Assembly (NCBI RefSeq): GCF_029893085.1
Contig: NZ_JARXWI010000010.1
Span: 1-64,000, forward strand
Direction of reading: 5' to 3'
DNA: 64,000 nt
Source: Parabacteroides sp. PFB2-10
GTDB taxonomy: Bacteria; Bacteroidota; Bacteroidia; Bacteroidales; Tannerellaceae
The notes beneath the pieces are model-generated. The model was not told the DNA's origin. It did no database searches and was given only the letters and a program-made list of their open reading frames with translations. Shown here in pieces: positions 16,982 to 26,689 of this stretch. The translations under genes and the position numbers were made by a program. Within the stretch, counting starts at the first letter, position 1. Each line of letters begins with the position of its first letter.

Positions 16982-18103
16982 ATGAAACGAGTAATTAACA
17001 TTCTGTTGGCAGCATTCATCTTAATGTCGACTGCCTGTACTTCGCAAAAGAAAGAAGTAAACACTTTGAGAGAAGCATTAGATGGTAAATTTTACCTGGG
17101 TGCTGCGTTAAATGCAAACCAGATCACCGGAAAAGACACCGAAGGTCTCCGGGTTCTGAAAGAACACTTCAGCTCTATTGTTGCGGAAAACTGTATGAAA
17201 AGCCAGGAGCTTCATCCGTCAGAAAACATGTATGACTTTGCCTTATCCGACAAATTTGTGGAACTGGGCGAGCAAAACGATATGTTTATTATCGGTCATA
17301 CGTTGATCTGGCACAGCCAGCTGCCTCGTTGGTTCTGTGTAGATGAAAACGGAGAAAATGTTTCTCCTGAAGTATTAAAGGCACATATGAAGGATCATAT
17401 CTCAACCGTAGTAGGCCGTTACAAAGGACGCGTTAAGGGTTGGGACGTGGTGAATGAAGCTATTTTGGAAGACGGTTCTTATCGCAAGAGCAAGTTCTAT
17501 GAAATTTTAGGTGAAGAGTTCATTCCGTTGGCATTCCAATATGCACAGGAAGCTGACCCGGATGCTGAACTTTATTATAATGATTATAACGAATGGTATC
17601 CAGGCAAACGCGAAACAGTTATTCGCCTGATCCGTACGCTGAAAGAAAGAGGTATCCGTATCGATGGTATCGGAATGCAAGGACATGTGGCTATGGACAG
17701 CCCGTCTATGGAAGATTATGAAGCTACGATCGTAGGTTATGCTAAAGAAGGAGTTAAAGTGATGGTAACCGAATTTGATATTTCTATCCTGCCTTCACCT
17801 CGTCGCGACGTAGGGGCTGACCTGGGATCTAACTTTGACTACCAGAAATCATTGAATCCGTATACTGAAGGCGTTCCTGCTGAAGCTATGGAAGCTTGGA
17901 ATAACCGTATGATGGATTTCTTCCGCTTGTTCCTCAAACATTCTGATACGGTTTCACGCGTAACTATGTGGGGTATTGCCGATGGCGACTCTTGGAAGAA
18001 TAATTTCCCGGTTCGCGGACGTACCGACTATCCGTTATTGTTCGACCGTTCACACCAACCGAAAGGTGCTGTTCAGAGAATCATTGATGAAGCAGTAAAA
18101 TGA
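16982..18103 (+). CDS. GH10 endo-beta-1,4-xylanase, lipoprotein
   Basis: A 373-residue single-domain GH10 xylanase that cuts the xylan backbone, including decorated regions. The lipoprotein signal ends ILMSTACTSQ. The (beta/alpha)8 barrel carries the acid/base E159 (GWDVVNEAI) and nucleophile E264 (MVTEFDIS), with other landmarks HTLIWHSQLPRW and YNDYNEW. No carbohydrate-binding module is inserted, unlike the large surface GH10 enzymes of some Bacteroides xylan loci, so it may act on imported oligosaccharides or at the membrane surface; location is inference. It is downstream of the symporter and followed by a cluster of three hairpins. Confidence 0.95.
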   Translation: MKRVINILLAAFILMSTACTSQKKEVNTLREALDGKFYLGAALNANQITGKDTEGLRVLKEHFSSIVAENCMKSQELHPSENMYDFALSDKFVELGEQNDMFIIGHTLIWHSQLPRWFCVDENGENVSPEVLKAHMKDHISTVVGRYKGRVKGWDVVNEAILEDGSYRKSKFYEILGEEFIPLAFQYAQEADPDAELYYNDYNEWYPGKRETVIRLIRTLKERGIRIDGIGMQGHVAMDSPSMEDYEATIVGYAKEGVKVMVTEFDISILPSPRRDVGADLGSNFDYQKSLNPYTEGVPAEAMEAWNNRMMDFFRLFLKHSDTVSRVTMWGIADGDSWKNNFPVRGRTDYPLLFDRSHQPKGAVQRIIDEAVK

Positions 18104-18115
18104 GATTGTAATTAA

Positions 18116-18193
18116 TTATCCCGTCAGGGATAAAATATGGATAACCCCGGGTGTCAACCCGGGGTTATCATATGAAAGCCCTTTTGGGCTTTC
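18116..18193. repeat. Cluster of three hairpins, two with GTCA loops
   Basis: Three perfect hairpins stand in a row between GH10 and GH43: TTATCCC/GGGATAA with loop GTCA (18116-18133); ATAACCCCGGGT/ACCCGGGGTTAT with loop GTCA (18141-18168); and GAAAGCCC/GGGCTTTC with loop TTTT (18174-18193). None is followed by a long T-run, so RNA processing or stability is as likely as termination. A relative of the second hairpin, again with a GTCA loop, lies at 44975-45034. Confidence 0.75.
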
Positions 18194-18249
18194 CCCATTA
18201 CAGCAACTTACAAGAACAAGGTAGATTTACGTATATAAGACAAACGAAG

Positions 18250-19218
18250 ATGAAAAAAGCAAGGTATTTAGTTCCAGGAGATTATATGGCCGATCCGGCT
18301 GTACATGTATTCAACGGTAAATTATATATTTATCCCTCTCACGACTGGGAAAGTGGTATTGAGGAAAACGATAACGGTGATCATTTCAATATGAAGGATT
18401 ACCATGTGTTTTCTATGGACGAGGTTGATGGCGAAGTGACCGATCACGGTGTAGTACTCGACACGAAAGATATTCCCTGGGCGGGACGCCAGCTGTGGGA
18501 TTGCGATGTAGCCCATAAAGATGGAAAATATTATATGTATTTCCCACTGAAAGACAAAACCGATATTTTCCGCATTGGCGTGGCCATCAGCGACAAACCT
18601 GAAGGACCGTTCATCCCACAACCCAATCCGATCAAGGGTAGTTATAGCATGGACCCTGCGATTCTGGAGGAGAATGGTGAATATTATATGTATTTCGGTG
18701 GTCTATGGGGCGGGCAATTGCAACGCTACCGCAACAACAAAGCATTGGAATGTGCCGCTTTGCCCGAAGGCGACGAGCCCGCTCTGTGTGCAAAAATCGC
18801 CCGATTGAGTAGTGATATGCTCGAATTTGCCGAAGAACCACGCGACGTAGTGATCCTGGACGAGGCAGGCAAACCGTTGACAGGTGGTGATACCGAACGC
18901 CGTTTCTTTGAAGCATCATGGATCCATAAGTATAATGGAAAATATTACTTCTCTTATTCTACCGGCGATACGCACCTGTTGTGTTATGCCATAGGCGATA
19001 ATCCGTATGGACCTTTCACCTATCAGGGTGTGATCCTGACCCCGGTGGTTGGCTGGACAACACATCATGCGATTGTGGAGTACAAAGGGAAATGGTATCT
19101 GTTCCATCACGATAGTGTTCCTTCCGGCGGACGCACCTGGCTTAGAAGCCTGAAGGTGGTTGAACTGGAGTATGACGCGGACGGAAAGATAATAACATTA
19201 GACGGCCAGGGCATTTGA
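18250..19218 (+). CDS. GH43 (subfamily 1-like) beta-xylosidase, predicted cytoplasmic
   Basis: A 322-residue single-domain GH43 enzyme. The start at 18250 (MKKARYLVPGDYMADP) leaves no signal peptide, and the longer upstream frame runs through the hairpin cluster, so it was not used. Catalytic residues are visible in DYMADPAVHVF (base), YSMDPAILEE (modulator) and FFEASWIHKY (acid). The short form without a C-terminal domain and the lack of export signal suggest it hydrolyses xylo-oligosaccharides in the cytoplasm after import by the adjacent GPH symporter. Substrate is inferred from context and similarity to signal-less GH43 xylosidases. Confidence 0.88.
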   Translation: MKKARYLVPGDYMADPAVHVFNGKLYIYPSHDWESGIEENDNGDHFNMKDYHVFSMDEVDGEVTDHGVVLDTKDIPWAGRQLWDCDVAHKDGKYYMYFPLKDKTDIFRIGVAISDKPEGPFIPQPNPIKGSYSMDPAILEENGEYYMYFGGLWGGQLQRYRNNKALECAALPEGDEPALCAKIARLSSDMLEFAEEPRDVVILDEAGKPLTGGDTERRFFEASWIHKYNGKYYFSYSTGDTHLLCYAIGDNPYGPFTYQGVILTPVVGWTTHHAIVEYKGKWYLFHHDSVPSGGRTWLRSLKVVELEYDADGKIITLDGQGI

Positions 19219-19313
19219 TGTATAAACCCTTTGGCAAAATATAAAAAACATATATGAGTAAAAGCCACTTAATGAATCTTCAATTACCAGTAAAAACCAT
19301 CAAGTCAACGATC

Positions 19314-22300
19314 ATGAAATACCAGAAAATACGGCTATATATGGCTCTTGTGTTTGGATTTTTTCTTTTGCTCCCGGACGCAGCGTGGGGATTAAAGCCA
19401 TGGGAAACCGGAGGAATGGAAACCCGTCAGTACCGGAATATTTTCGTTGAAGCCGGTTATGCACCGGAAGCAGTCGATGCCCGCCTGAAAGAGATTTTCC
19501 ACGGGGTATTCGAAGGGCCTGACAAAGTCTATTTTGAAGTAGGCGACGAGATGGCCTATATCTCTGATATCAAGAACAAAGATGTGCGCACAGAAGGGAT
19601 GTCGTACGGGATGATGATCGCCGTTCAGTTCGATCGCCAGGATATTTTCGATCGTCTCTGGCGTTGGGCTGTGAAATATATGCAACAGCAGGAAGGACCT
19701 TACGAAGGCTATTTCGCCTGGAGCTGTAAGACCGACGGCACACGTAATGCACAAGGGCCTGCCTCCGACGGCGAATTGTATTATGTGACAGCTTTGATCT
19801 TTGCCTCCAATCTCTGGGGCAACCAAGGCGATATCAACTACCTGGCTGAGGCACAACACATCTTGAACATTGCGACGAATAAGAGCCAGCAGAGTCGGGT
19901 GACCAACCTCATCCACCCGGAGCATAAGCTGATTACCTTTGTGCCCGACAGAGGGGGCAACCAGTTTACGGATCCCTCTTACCACCTGCCGGTATTCTAT
20001 GAGATATGGGCACGCTGGGCCTATGACGGACGTGCTGATTTCTGGCGCGAATGTGCCGCTGAAAGCCGGAAATATCTGCATAAAGCCACTCACCCTGTTA
20101 CCGGATTGAACCCCGACTATTCTAACTACGACGGAACTCCCTATGGACGGGGACGCCTTATTGGCGAAGCTTTTCGTTTCGATTCCTGGCGTGTGCCGAT
20201 GAATATAGCGATCGATTATGCCTGGGCTTGTGCCGATAAAGAGTGGCAGCAGGGCTATGGTGAGCGTATCCAGAATTTCCTGTATAGCCAGGGCGTAGAG
20301 ACTTTTGTGGATCAATACAATATCGACGGCACACAGGTAGAGCAAATTCTGGGAGCCGGAGGTTACAAGGCCTTGCGTCATTCCTTGGGATTGGTGGCTA
20401 CTTCGGCTGCTGTTTCATTGGTCTGTTCCCACGATAAAAGCAAAGAGTTTATCGATCATTTCTGGAATTCACGCCATGTACCGTATGAAGATGGCTATTT
20501 CGACGCCTACTACGATGGCCTTTTGCAACTTTTCTCCTTTATGCTGATGAGCGGAAATTACCGAATTATTCACCCGGTAGAGGACGGACATCAGCTCTGG
20601 TTGCGTGGCGAAACAGCGGCAGGAGCCAAGGTAACTGCCAACAAGAAAAGCCCGACCATCAACATTGCCAAAGAAGAATTGGAAAACGGATGGAAAGGTG
20701 GCGAGGTAAGACTGCGCCTGCAAAACTCCAAAGAATTGCGTGCTTTGGGAAGAGATGGTTTCCGTATCGCAGGCAACAGCCAGCAGGTCGACATCATGGC
20801 ATCAGCCGAACAGGGACTACTCTATGGCGCTTACCATCTGTTGCGTATGCAGGAAACGGGTAAAATAACCGAAAACATACAAGTAGAAGAAAAACCCGCG
20901 TTCGATATCCGTATCCTCAACCATTGGGATAATCTGAACCGGACGGTCGAACGTGGCTACGCGGGTTACTCACTTTGGCGCTGGGACCAGTTGCCCGAGG
21001 TGGTTTCTCCGCGCTATGAAGCCTATGCACGCGCCAATGCGTCGATCGGTATCAACGCGACGGTGCTCAACAATGTAAATGCTTCGCCCGACATTCTGAA
21101 AGCAGAATACTTGCAAAAGGTGAAGGTATTGGCCGATATATTCCGCCCTTATGGCATCAAAGTATATCTCTCTATCAACTTTTCTTCGCCCAAGATCCTC
21201 GGTGGATTGGAAGATTCCGACCCGTTGAACCCGGCTGTTCCCCTCTGGTGGAAGGAGAAGGTGAAAGAGATCTATAAATTGATTCCCGACTTCGGCGGCT
21301 TCTTAGTGAAAGCCAATTCGGAAGGGCAGCCCGGTCCGCAGGACTACGGCCGCACCCATGTCGATGGTGCCAATATGCTGGCCGATGCATTGAAACCCTA
21401 CAAAGGGATCGTAATGTGGCGTGCCTTCGTGTATGCACCCGATGAACCCGACCGGGCTAAGCAGGCATACGCTGAGTTTATGCCGTTCGATGGTGAGTTT
21501 CGCGACAATGTGATCATACAGGTAAAGAATGGCCCGGTCGATTTCCAACCGCGTGAGCCTTTCAGCCCGCTGTTTGGCGCGATGCAGAAAACACCGGTTA
21601 TGGCCGAATTACAGATCACCCAGGAATACTTAGGCTTCTCTAACCACCTGGCTTATCTTTCTACCATGTGGGAAGAGTTCCTGAAAAGCGATACATACAG
21701 CAAGGGAGAAGGCTCGACCGTTGCGAAAGCAACCGACGGAAGCCTTTTCAACCATTCGCTGTCAGCCATATCGGGCGTAGCCAATATCGGCGTCGACGAC
21801 AACTGGTGCGGACATCATTTCGCGCAAGCCAACTGGTATGCTTTCGGGCGCCTGGCCTGGAACCATGAATTGACATCGGAAGCGATTGCCGATGAATGGA
21901 TCCGCATGACATTCAGCTCCGATCCGGAATTCCTTGTTCCCGTCAAGAAGATGATGCTGGATTCGCGCGAAGCGGTGGTCAACTACATGATGCCGTTAGG
22001 TCTTCACCATATATTCGCCGAAGGACACCACTACGGCCCGCAGCCTTGGTACAGCCAAGCTGCACGCGAAGACTGGACGTGCGTCTATTACCATAAAGCC
22101 TCTAAAGAAGCTATCGGTTTCGACCGTACGACGAAAGGCAGCAACGCCGTAGCCCAATACTTCTCTCCATTACGCGAGCAGTTCAACAACCCGGCTACCT
22201 GTCCGGATGAGTATCTGTTGTGGTTCCACCATCTGCCCTGGGATTTCAAGATGAAAGATGGCAAAACTCTTTGGGATGCCCTTTGCTACAAATACGACAA

Positions 22301-22550
22301 AGGTGTGCAGCAAGCGCGCGAATTCCAGAAAATATGGGATAAAGCCGGCAGCCTGATCGATGAACATCGCTTCCAGCATGTGCAATCGCGCCTAAAGATA
22401 CAGGCGAGCGATGCCGTGTGGTGGAAAGATGCCTGCCTGCTTTACTTCCAGACATTCTCTAACAAACCGATCCCTTACGATATCGAGAGACCGGTTCATG
22501 AATTGAATGATTTGAAAAAGATCAGATTAAATATGAGACATACCAACTAA
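19314..22550 (+). CDS. GH8-GH67 fusion: exo-oligoxylanase-like plus alpha-glucuronidase
   Basis: A 1078-residue two-enzyme protein with a signal peptide (LALVFGFFLLL-type core ending near DAAWG). Residues about 25-420 are GH8, closest in look to reducing-end xylose-releasing exo-oligoxylanases: E94 in RTEGMSYGM, D152 in ASDGELYY and D290 in FRFDSWRVPMN. Residues about 430-1078 are a complete GH67 alpha-glucuronidase, including the N-terminal domain (EDGHQLWLR). Catalytic candidates are E670 (KANSEGQPGP), D743 (GPVDFQPREP) and E771 (QITQEYLG). Their spacings (73 and 28) equal those of E292, D365 and E393 in Cellvibrio GlcA67A. The start at 19314 puts the signal first; in-frame ATGs at 19254 and 19272 are less likely. 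GH67 acts on the non-reducing end and GH8 on the reducing end of aldouronic oligosaccharides, so the two are complementary. Confidence 0.93.
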   Translation: MKYQKIRLYMALVFGFFLLLPDAAWGLKPWETGGMETRQYRNIFVEAGYAPEAVDARLKEIFHGVFEGPDKVYFEVGDEMAYISDIKNKDVRTEGMSYGMMIAVQFDRQDIFDRLWRWAVKYMQQQEGPYEGYFAWSCKTDGTRNAQGPASDGELYYVTALIFASNLWGNQGDINYLAEAQHILNIATNKSQQSRVTNLIHPEHKLITFVPDRGGNQFTDPSYHLPVFYEIWARWAYDGRADFWRECAAESRKYLHKATHPVTGLNPDYSNYDGTPYGRGRLIGEAFRFDSWRVPMNIAIDYAWACADKEWQQGYGERIQNFLYSQGVETFVDQYNIDGTQVEQILGAGGYKALRHSLGLVATSAAVSLVCSHDKSKEFIDHFWNSRHVPYEDGYFDAYYDGLLQLFSFMLMSGNYRIIHPVEDGHQLWLRGETAAGAKVTANKKSPTINIAKEELENGWKGGEVRLRLQNSKELRALGRDGFRIAGNSQQVDIMASAEQGLLYGAYHLLRMQETGKITENIQVEEKPAFDIRILNHWDNLNRTVERGYAGYSLWRWDQLPEVVSPRYEAYARANASIGINATVLNNVNASPDILKAEYLQKVKVLADIFRPYGIKVYLSINFSSPKILGGLEDSDPLNPAVPLWWKEKVKEIYKLIPDFGGFLVKANSEGQPGPQDYGRTHVDGANMLADALKPYKGIVMWRAFVYAPDEPDRAKQAYAEFMPFDGEFRDNVIIQVKNGPVDFQPREPFSPLFGAMQKTPVMAELQITQEYLGFSNHLAYLSTMWEEFLKSDTYSKGEGSTVAKATDGSLFNHSLSAISGVANIGVDDNWCGHHFAQANWYAFGRLAWNHELTSEAIADEWIRMTFSSDPEFLVPVKKMMLDSREAVVNYMMPLGLHHIFAEGHHYGPQPWYSQAAREDWTCVYYHKASKEAIGFDRTTKGSNAVAQYFSPLREQFNNPATCPDEYLLWFHHLPWDFKMKDGKTLWDALCYKYDKGVQQAREFQKIWDKAGSLIDEHRFQHVQSRLKIQASDAVWWKDACLLYFQTFSNKPIPYDIERPVHELNDLKKIRLNMRHTN

Positions 22551-22568
22551 TAAACAAAAAAAATCACC

Positions 22569-23909
22569 ATGAGAAAGAAATCACTACTGCTGTTGTTATC
22601 CCTGTTGTGGATTGCCGGCTCTTTACACGCTCAGAATCCTCTTGTGACTGGTCAGTTTACAGCCGACCCAACGGCAAGAGTCTTTGAAGGGAAAATCTAT
22701 GTATATCCCTCGCATGACATCCCCAGTCCGATCGAAAAGCTGTCGGAATGGTTCTGTATGCCCGACTATCATGTGTTCTCTTCCGAGAACCTAACCGACT
22801 GGACTGACCACGGCGTGATTGTAGACCAGGCTAAGGTGCCTTGGGTCGATGCAAGCTCATATACCATGTGGGCACCCGACTGTATCTATAAAGATGGCAA
22901 ATATTATTTCTATTTTCCGGCAGCTGCCGGTGACCCGGCCATTGGGAGAGGCTCGATGATCGGAGTCGCTATTGCCGATAAGCCCTATGGACCTTTCATT
23001 CCGCAGGCCGAGCCAATCAAAGGGGCACGTGGAATCGACCCCTGTACCTTTATCGACAAAGACGGACAGGCTTATATCTATTGGTGCGGCGGAGGTATGT
23101 TTGTTGCCAAGCTGAAAGATAATATGATCGAGCTGGATTCCGAACCGAAGCGTATCGAAGGACTGCCGGCAGGCGGAGGATTGAAAGAAGGTCCTTTCCT
23201 GTTTGAACGCAACGGCAAATACTATTACACCTTCCCCTGGGTGATCGAAAAGACAGAGGCTTTGGTGTATTGCATCGGCGACTCTCCGATGGGACCTTTT
23301 GAATACAAAGGAATCATTATGGAAGAATGGGCTGACGGATGCTGGACCAATCATCATTCAATTGTTGAATACAAAGACCAGTGGTATCTGTTCTATCACC
23401 ACAACGACTTTTCACCCGAGTTCGACAAGAACCGTTCGATGCGTGCCGACTCGCTCAATTTCAATGCCGACGGAACTATCCAACAGGTGAAACCTACCCT
23501 GCGTGGTATAGGAGTGACCTGTGCGAAAAAGGAAATTCAACTGGATCGCTACAGCCACCTGAGTGAAAAGGGAGCAGAGATAAAATACCTGAACCGCTTC
23601 GATAAATTCAAAGGCTGGAAGACAATCCTGACCGGAGAAGGAGCTTGGGTACAATACAACAGTGTCGATTTCGGACAACAAACACCCGGTAAGGTGAAAT
23701 TCCGCGTGTTTGCCGAACGGGCAGTTACGCTCGAAGTTCGGACGGGAGGCGCCAACGGAGCATTGATCTCCGAAGTGAATGTGCCCGCCCATTTCGACTG
23801 GATCGTACTCGATGCGCCGGTAACCGGCAAACCCAAAGATGTGCAGAACCTATGGGTTGGGCTCAAAGGAAATGGTAAAATCGAGATCGACTGGATGAGT
23901 TTCGAATAA
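22569..23909 (+). CDS. GH43 arabinofuranosidase/xylosidase with C-terminal CBM6-like domain
   Basis: A 446-residue secreted enzyme. The signal peptide MRKKSLLLLLSLLWIAGSLHAQ is followed by a GH43 domain (about 25-320) with GQFTADPTARVF (base), ARGIDPCTF (modulator) and LKEGPFLFER (acid). A C-terminal beta-sandwich (about 325-446, QLDRYSHLSEKGAEIKYL and on to KIEIDWMSFE) resembles CBM6, which in this family binds xylan chains. It is the last gene of the dense operon (18 bp after the GH8-GH67 gene) and ends at a hairpin. Arabinofuranosidase activity on arabinoxylan is the likeliest role, but not proven by sequence. Confidence 0.88.
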   Translation: MRKKSLLLLLSLLWIAGSLHAQNPLVTGQFTADPTARVFEGKIYVYPSHDIPSPIEKLSEWFCMPDYHVFSSENLTDWTDHGVIVDQAKVPWVDASSYTMWAPDCIYKDGKYYFYFPAAAGDPAIGRGSMIGVAIADKPYGPFIPQAEPIKGARGIDPCTFIDKDGQAYIYWCGGGMFVAKLKDNMIELDSEPKRIEGLPAGGGLKEGPFLFERNGKYYYTFPWVIEKTEALVYCIGDSPMGPFEYKGIIMEEWADGCWTNHHSIVEYKDQWYLFYHHNDFSPEFDKNRSMRADSLNFNADGTIQQVKPTLRGIGVTCAKKEIQLDRYSHLSEKGAEIKYLNRFDKFKGWKTILTGEGAWVQYNSVDFGQQTPGKVKFRVFAERAVTLEVRTGGANGALISEVNVPAHFDWIVLDAPVTGKPKDVQNLWVGLKGNGKIEIDWMSFE

Positions 23910-23928
23910 GATTAGTTTATCTGATAAA

Positions 23929-23960
23929 GTAGAGAGGCGTTGTATGCAACGTCTCTCTAC
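23929..23960 (+). terminator. Hairpin at the end of the xylan operon
   Basis: GTAGAGAGGCGTTG (23929-23942) pairs with CAACGTCTCTCTAC (23947-23960) around a TATG loop: 14 bp with one wobble pair. There is no strong T-run after it, so termination is likely but not certain. The rest of the gap to 24206 holds copy B of the dispersed element. Confidence 0.6.
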
Positions 23961-24029
23961 AATTATTACGATTATCCAATTTAGAATTTGCTTTGCGCTT
24001 CGCTCGCTAAGCGAATCGAAGATCGGCCT

Positions 24030-24172
24030 TAGCCAAATATCATTTTGTCAAAATCGCGGGACTTTTTTTTCGAAATGCAAGGACTTTTTTCACAAACTCC
24101 CGGGAGAAACATTTTTTAACGTATCATATTGTAAAGTAAAAAGGCGATTTTGCTATCATTTTGATAATTTTG
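24030..24172 (-). repeat. Dispersed intergenic element, copy B (inverted)
   Basis: Read on the minus strand it has the same core as copies A and D: ATACGTTAAAAAATGTTT, the palindrome CTCCCGGGAG (24097-24106), TTTGTG, AAAGTCC and AAAGTCCCGCG. The long stem seen in A and D is degenerate here. A TAATTTTG sequence on the plus strand (24165-24172), at the element edge, could serve as the -7 box for GH95. Confidence 0.72.
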
Positions 24173-24206
24173 GCAGATAAGAAAAAATAGAGAAATATAA
24201 GAAATC

Positions 24207-26633
24207 ATGAAAAGACTTTGTTTATTATTTAGTTTACTGATTATCTCTGCTTTCAGTATGGCGGAGAATCTGAAGTTATGGTATTCTTCCCCTGCCAAGG
24301 AATGGGTGGAAGCATTGCCTCTGGGAAACTCGCGCCTGGGCGTGATGGTGTATGGTAATCCGGTCAATGAAGAACTGCAACTCAACGAAGAGACGGTTTG
24401 GGGCGGCGGGCCTCACAACAACAATCAACCCAATGCCGTACATGCACTGGCAAAGGTTCGCGAACTCATATTCGCCGGGAAGAATGTAGAGGCAGAAAAG
24501 ATGATAAACAAAGAATTCAAGACACCGCAAAACGGCATGCCTTACCAAACGATCGGCAGCCTTATGCTCTCGTTCGACGGGCACGACGGATATACTGATT
24601 ATTACCGTGACCTGGATCTGCAAAACGCGGTGGCAACCGTTCGCTATAAGGTGGGTGAAGTGACCTATACCCGCGAAATTTTCACCTCATTCACCGACCA
24701 GGTGATCCTGGTTCGCCTGACAGCCGACAAAGAGGGGGCGCTCTCCTTCTCCGCAGGCTATAAGACACCCTTGAAAGAGCATGCCGTTACCAAGAAAGAC
24801 GGAAAACTAATCCTTACAGGCCATGGACAGGAACATGAAGAGATACCCGGTGCTATCCGCCTGGAAACGCAAACTTCCATCAAAACCGAAGGCGGGAAAG
24901 TAACCGTTGAGGCTGATAAAATAACAGTCGCTAACGCGACAGTGGCAACAATCTATATCTCAGCTGCTACCAATTTCGTTAACTATAAAGACGTTAGCGG
25001 AAACCCGACGAAAAAAGCTACGGCCTATATGAAAGAGGCACAGAAGAACCCTTATGACAAAGCTAAAGCCGATCATATCGATTATTATCGGAAACAATTC
25101 GACCGTGTGAAGCTGGATCTCGGCACATCGCCGGCTGCTGAAGCAGAAACCCATATCCGGGTGAAGAATTTCAATAAAGGCGAAGATATATCCTTAGCCG
25201 CATTGATGTTTCAATACGGACGCTATCTATTGATCTGCTCCTCGCAACCGGGTGGCCAGGCAGCCAACCTGCAGGGTATTTGGAACAACAACCTGTTGGC
25301 GCCCTGGGATGGAAAATACACGATAAACATCAATGCCGAGATGAACTACTGGCCGGCAGAGGTGACCAACCTGAGCGAAACGCATCAGCCACTATTCCAA
25401 ATGTTGAAAGACATGTCGGTAACGGGTGCTAAGACAGCCCGTGATATGTATGATTGCAACGGATGGGTGGCTCATCATAATACCGATATATGGCGTAGCT
25501 GCGGGGTGGTCGATGCGGCTGCCTGGGGCATGTGGCCCAACGGAGGTGCCTGGCTGGCACAACATCTCTGGGAGCATTATCTCTATACCGGTGACAAAGC
25601 ATTTTTGGAAGAGGTTTATCCGGTGTTGAAAGGCTCGGCTGACTTTTTCTTAGACTTTTTAGTGGAACATCCTGTTTACAAATGGATGGTCACCTCCCCG
25701 TCTACTTCACCTGAACACGGACCGGGTCCTTCGACGATTGTCGCCGGATGTACGATGGACAATCAGATCGCGTTCGACATTCTTACCAGAACCCGCCAGG
25801 CTTGCCTGATCCTGGGTAAAGAGACGGACTATGCTGATAAATTGGATAAGATGATCCGTCGCCTCGCTCCGATGCAGATAGGACGCTACAATCAGTTGCA
25901 GGAATGGTTGGAAGATGCCGACAATCCGAAAAACGATCACCGTCATGTGTCTCATTTGTATGGTCTCTATCCATCCAATCAGATATCACCTTATACCCAT
26001 CCGACCCTGTTCCAGGCAGCGAAGAACTCACTTGTTTACCGCGGAGATATGGCTACCGGTTGGTCTATCGGCTGGAAAATAAACCTGTGGGCACGCCTGC
26101 TCGATGGGAATCATGCCTATAAAATCATCAAAAATATGCTGGTGTTGGTGGAACCCGGAAATAGAAACGGACGAACTTATGTCAACCTGTTTGATGCCCA
26201 TCCGCCCTTCCAGATCGATGGTAACTTCGGATACACGGCGGGAATTGCCGAGATGTTGATGCAAAGCCATGACGGAGCGGTTCATCTATTGCCTGCCATA
26301 CCCGACGAATGGCGCACGGGAAGCATTAGTGGCTTGAAGGCACGCGGCGGATTTGAGGTAGATATCACATGGGATGGTATTCAGTTGGAAAAAGCAACGA
26401 TCACCTCAGCGCTGGGCGGAAACCTGCGTCTCCGCTCCTACGTTCCTTTGAAAGGAGAGGGGCTGAAGGAGGCGAAAGGCGAAAACCCGAATCCGTTCTA
26501 TATGCGTCCATCTATTAGTGATCCGTTGGTTACCAAAGAAATAGATACTCCGCAATACCCTGTATTGAATCGTATATACGAATACGATATACAAACGGAA
26601 GCAGGAAAGAGCTATAAGGTCTCCAGACTTTGA
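24207..26633 (+). CDS. GH95 alpha-L-fucosidase/alpha-L-galactosidase
   Basis: An 808-residue secreted enzyme of inverting family GH95. A signal peptide ([20 protein letters not shown]) precedes an N-terminal beta-sandwich ([20 protein letters not shown]), an (alpha/alpha)6 barrel and a C-terminal beta domain. Catalytic candidates are E503 (STSPEHG, acid), N374 and N376 (INAEMNYW region, water activation) and D671 (QIDGNFGYT). The usual SPEN motif reads SPEH here. In xylan loci GH95 enzymes have been shown to remove L-galactose caps from complex cereal xylans, so alpha-L-galactosidase is plausible; fucosidase remains possible. It is preceded by its own intergenic element and followed after 56 bp by GH3. 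Confidence 0.9.
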   Translation: MKRLCLLFSLLIISAFSMAENLKLWYSSPAKEWVEALPLGNSRLGVMVYGNPVNEELQLNEETVWGGGPHNNNQPNAVHALAKVRELIFAGKNVEAEKMINKEFKTPQNGMPYQTIGSLMLSFDGHDGYTDYYRDLDLQNAVATVRYKVGEVTYTREIFTSFTDQVILVRLTADKEGALSFSAGYKTPLKEHAVTKKDGKLILTGHGQEHEEIPGAIRLETQTSIKTEGGKVTVEADKITVANATVATIYISAATNFVNYKDVSGNPTKKATAYMKEAQKNPYDKAKADHIDYYRKQFDRVKLDLGTSPAAEAETHIRVKNFNKGEDISLAALMFQYGRYLLICSSQPGGQAANLQGIWNNNLLAPWDGKYTININAEMNYWPAEVTNLSETHQPLFQMLKDMSVTGAKTARDMYDCNGWVAHHNTDIWRSCGVVDAAAWGMWPNGGAWLAQHLWEHYLYTGDKAFLEEVYPVLKGSADFFLDFLVEHPVYKWMVTSPSTSPEHGPGPSTIVAGCTMDNQIAFDILTRTRQACLILGKETDYADKLDKMIRRLAPMQIGRYNQLQEWLEDADNPKNDHRHVSHLYGLYPSNQISPYTHPTLFQAAKNSLVYRGDMATGWSIGWKINLWARLLDGNHAYKIIKNMLVLVEPGNRNGRTYVNLFDAHPPFQIDGNFGYTAGIAEMLMQSHDGAVHLLPAIPDEWRTGSISGLKARGGFEVDITWDGIQLEKATITSALGGNLRLRSYVPLKGEGLKEAKGENPNPFYMRPSISDPLVTKEIDTPQYPVLNRIYEYDIQTEAGKSYKVSRL

Positions 26634-26689
26634 GAGCATCCATCCGGCATCTATATTGAGAATGAATTATTACTTAAAAAGATAGATAT

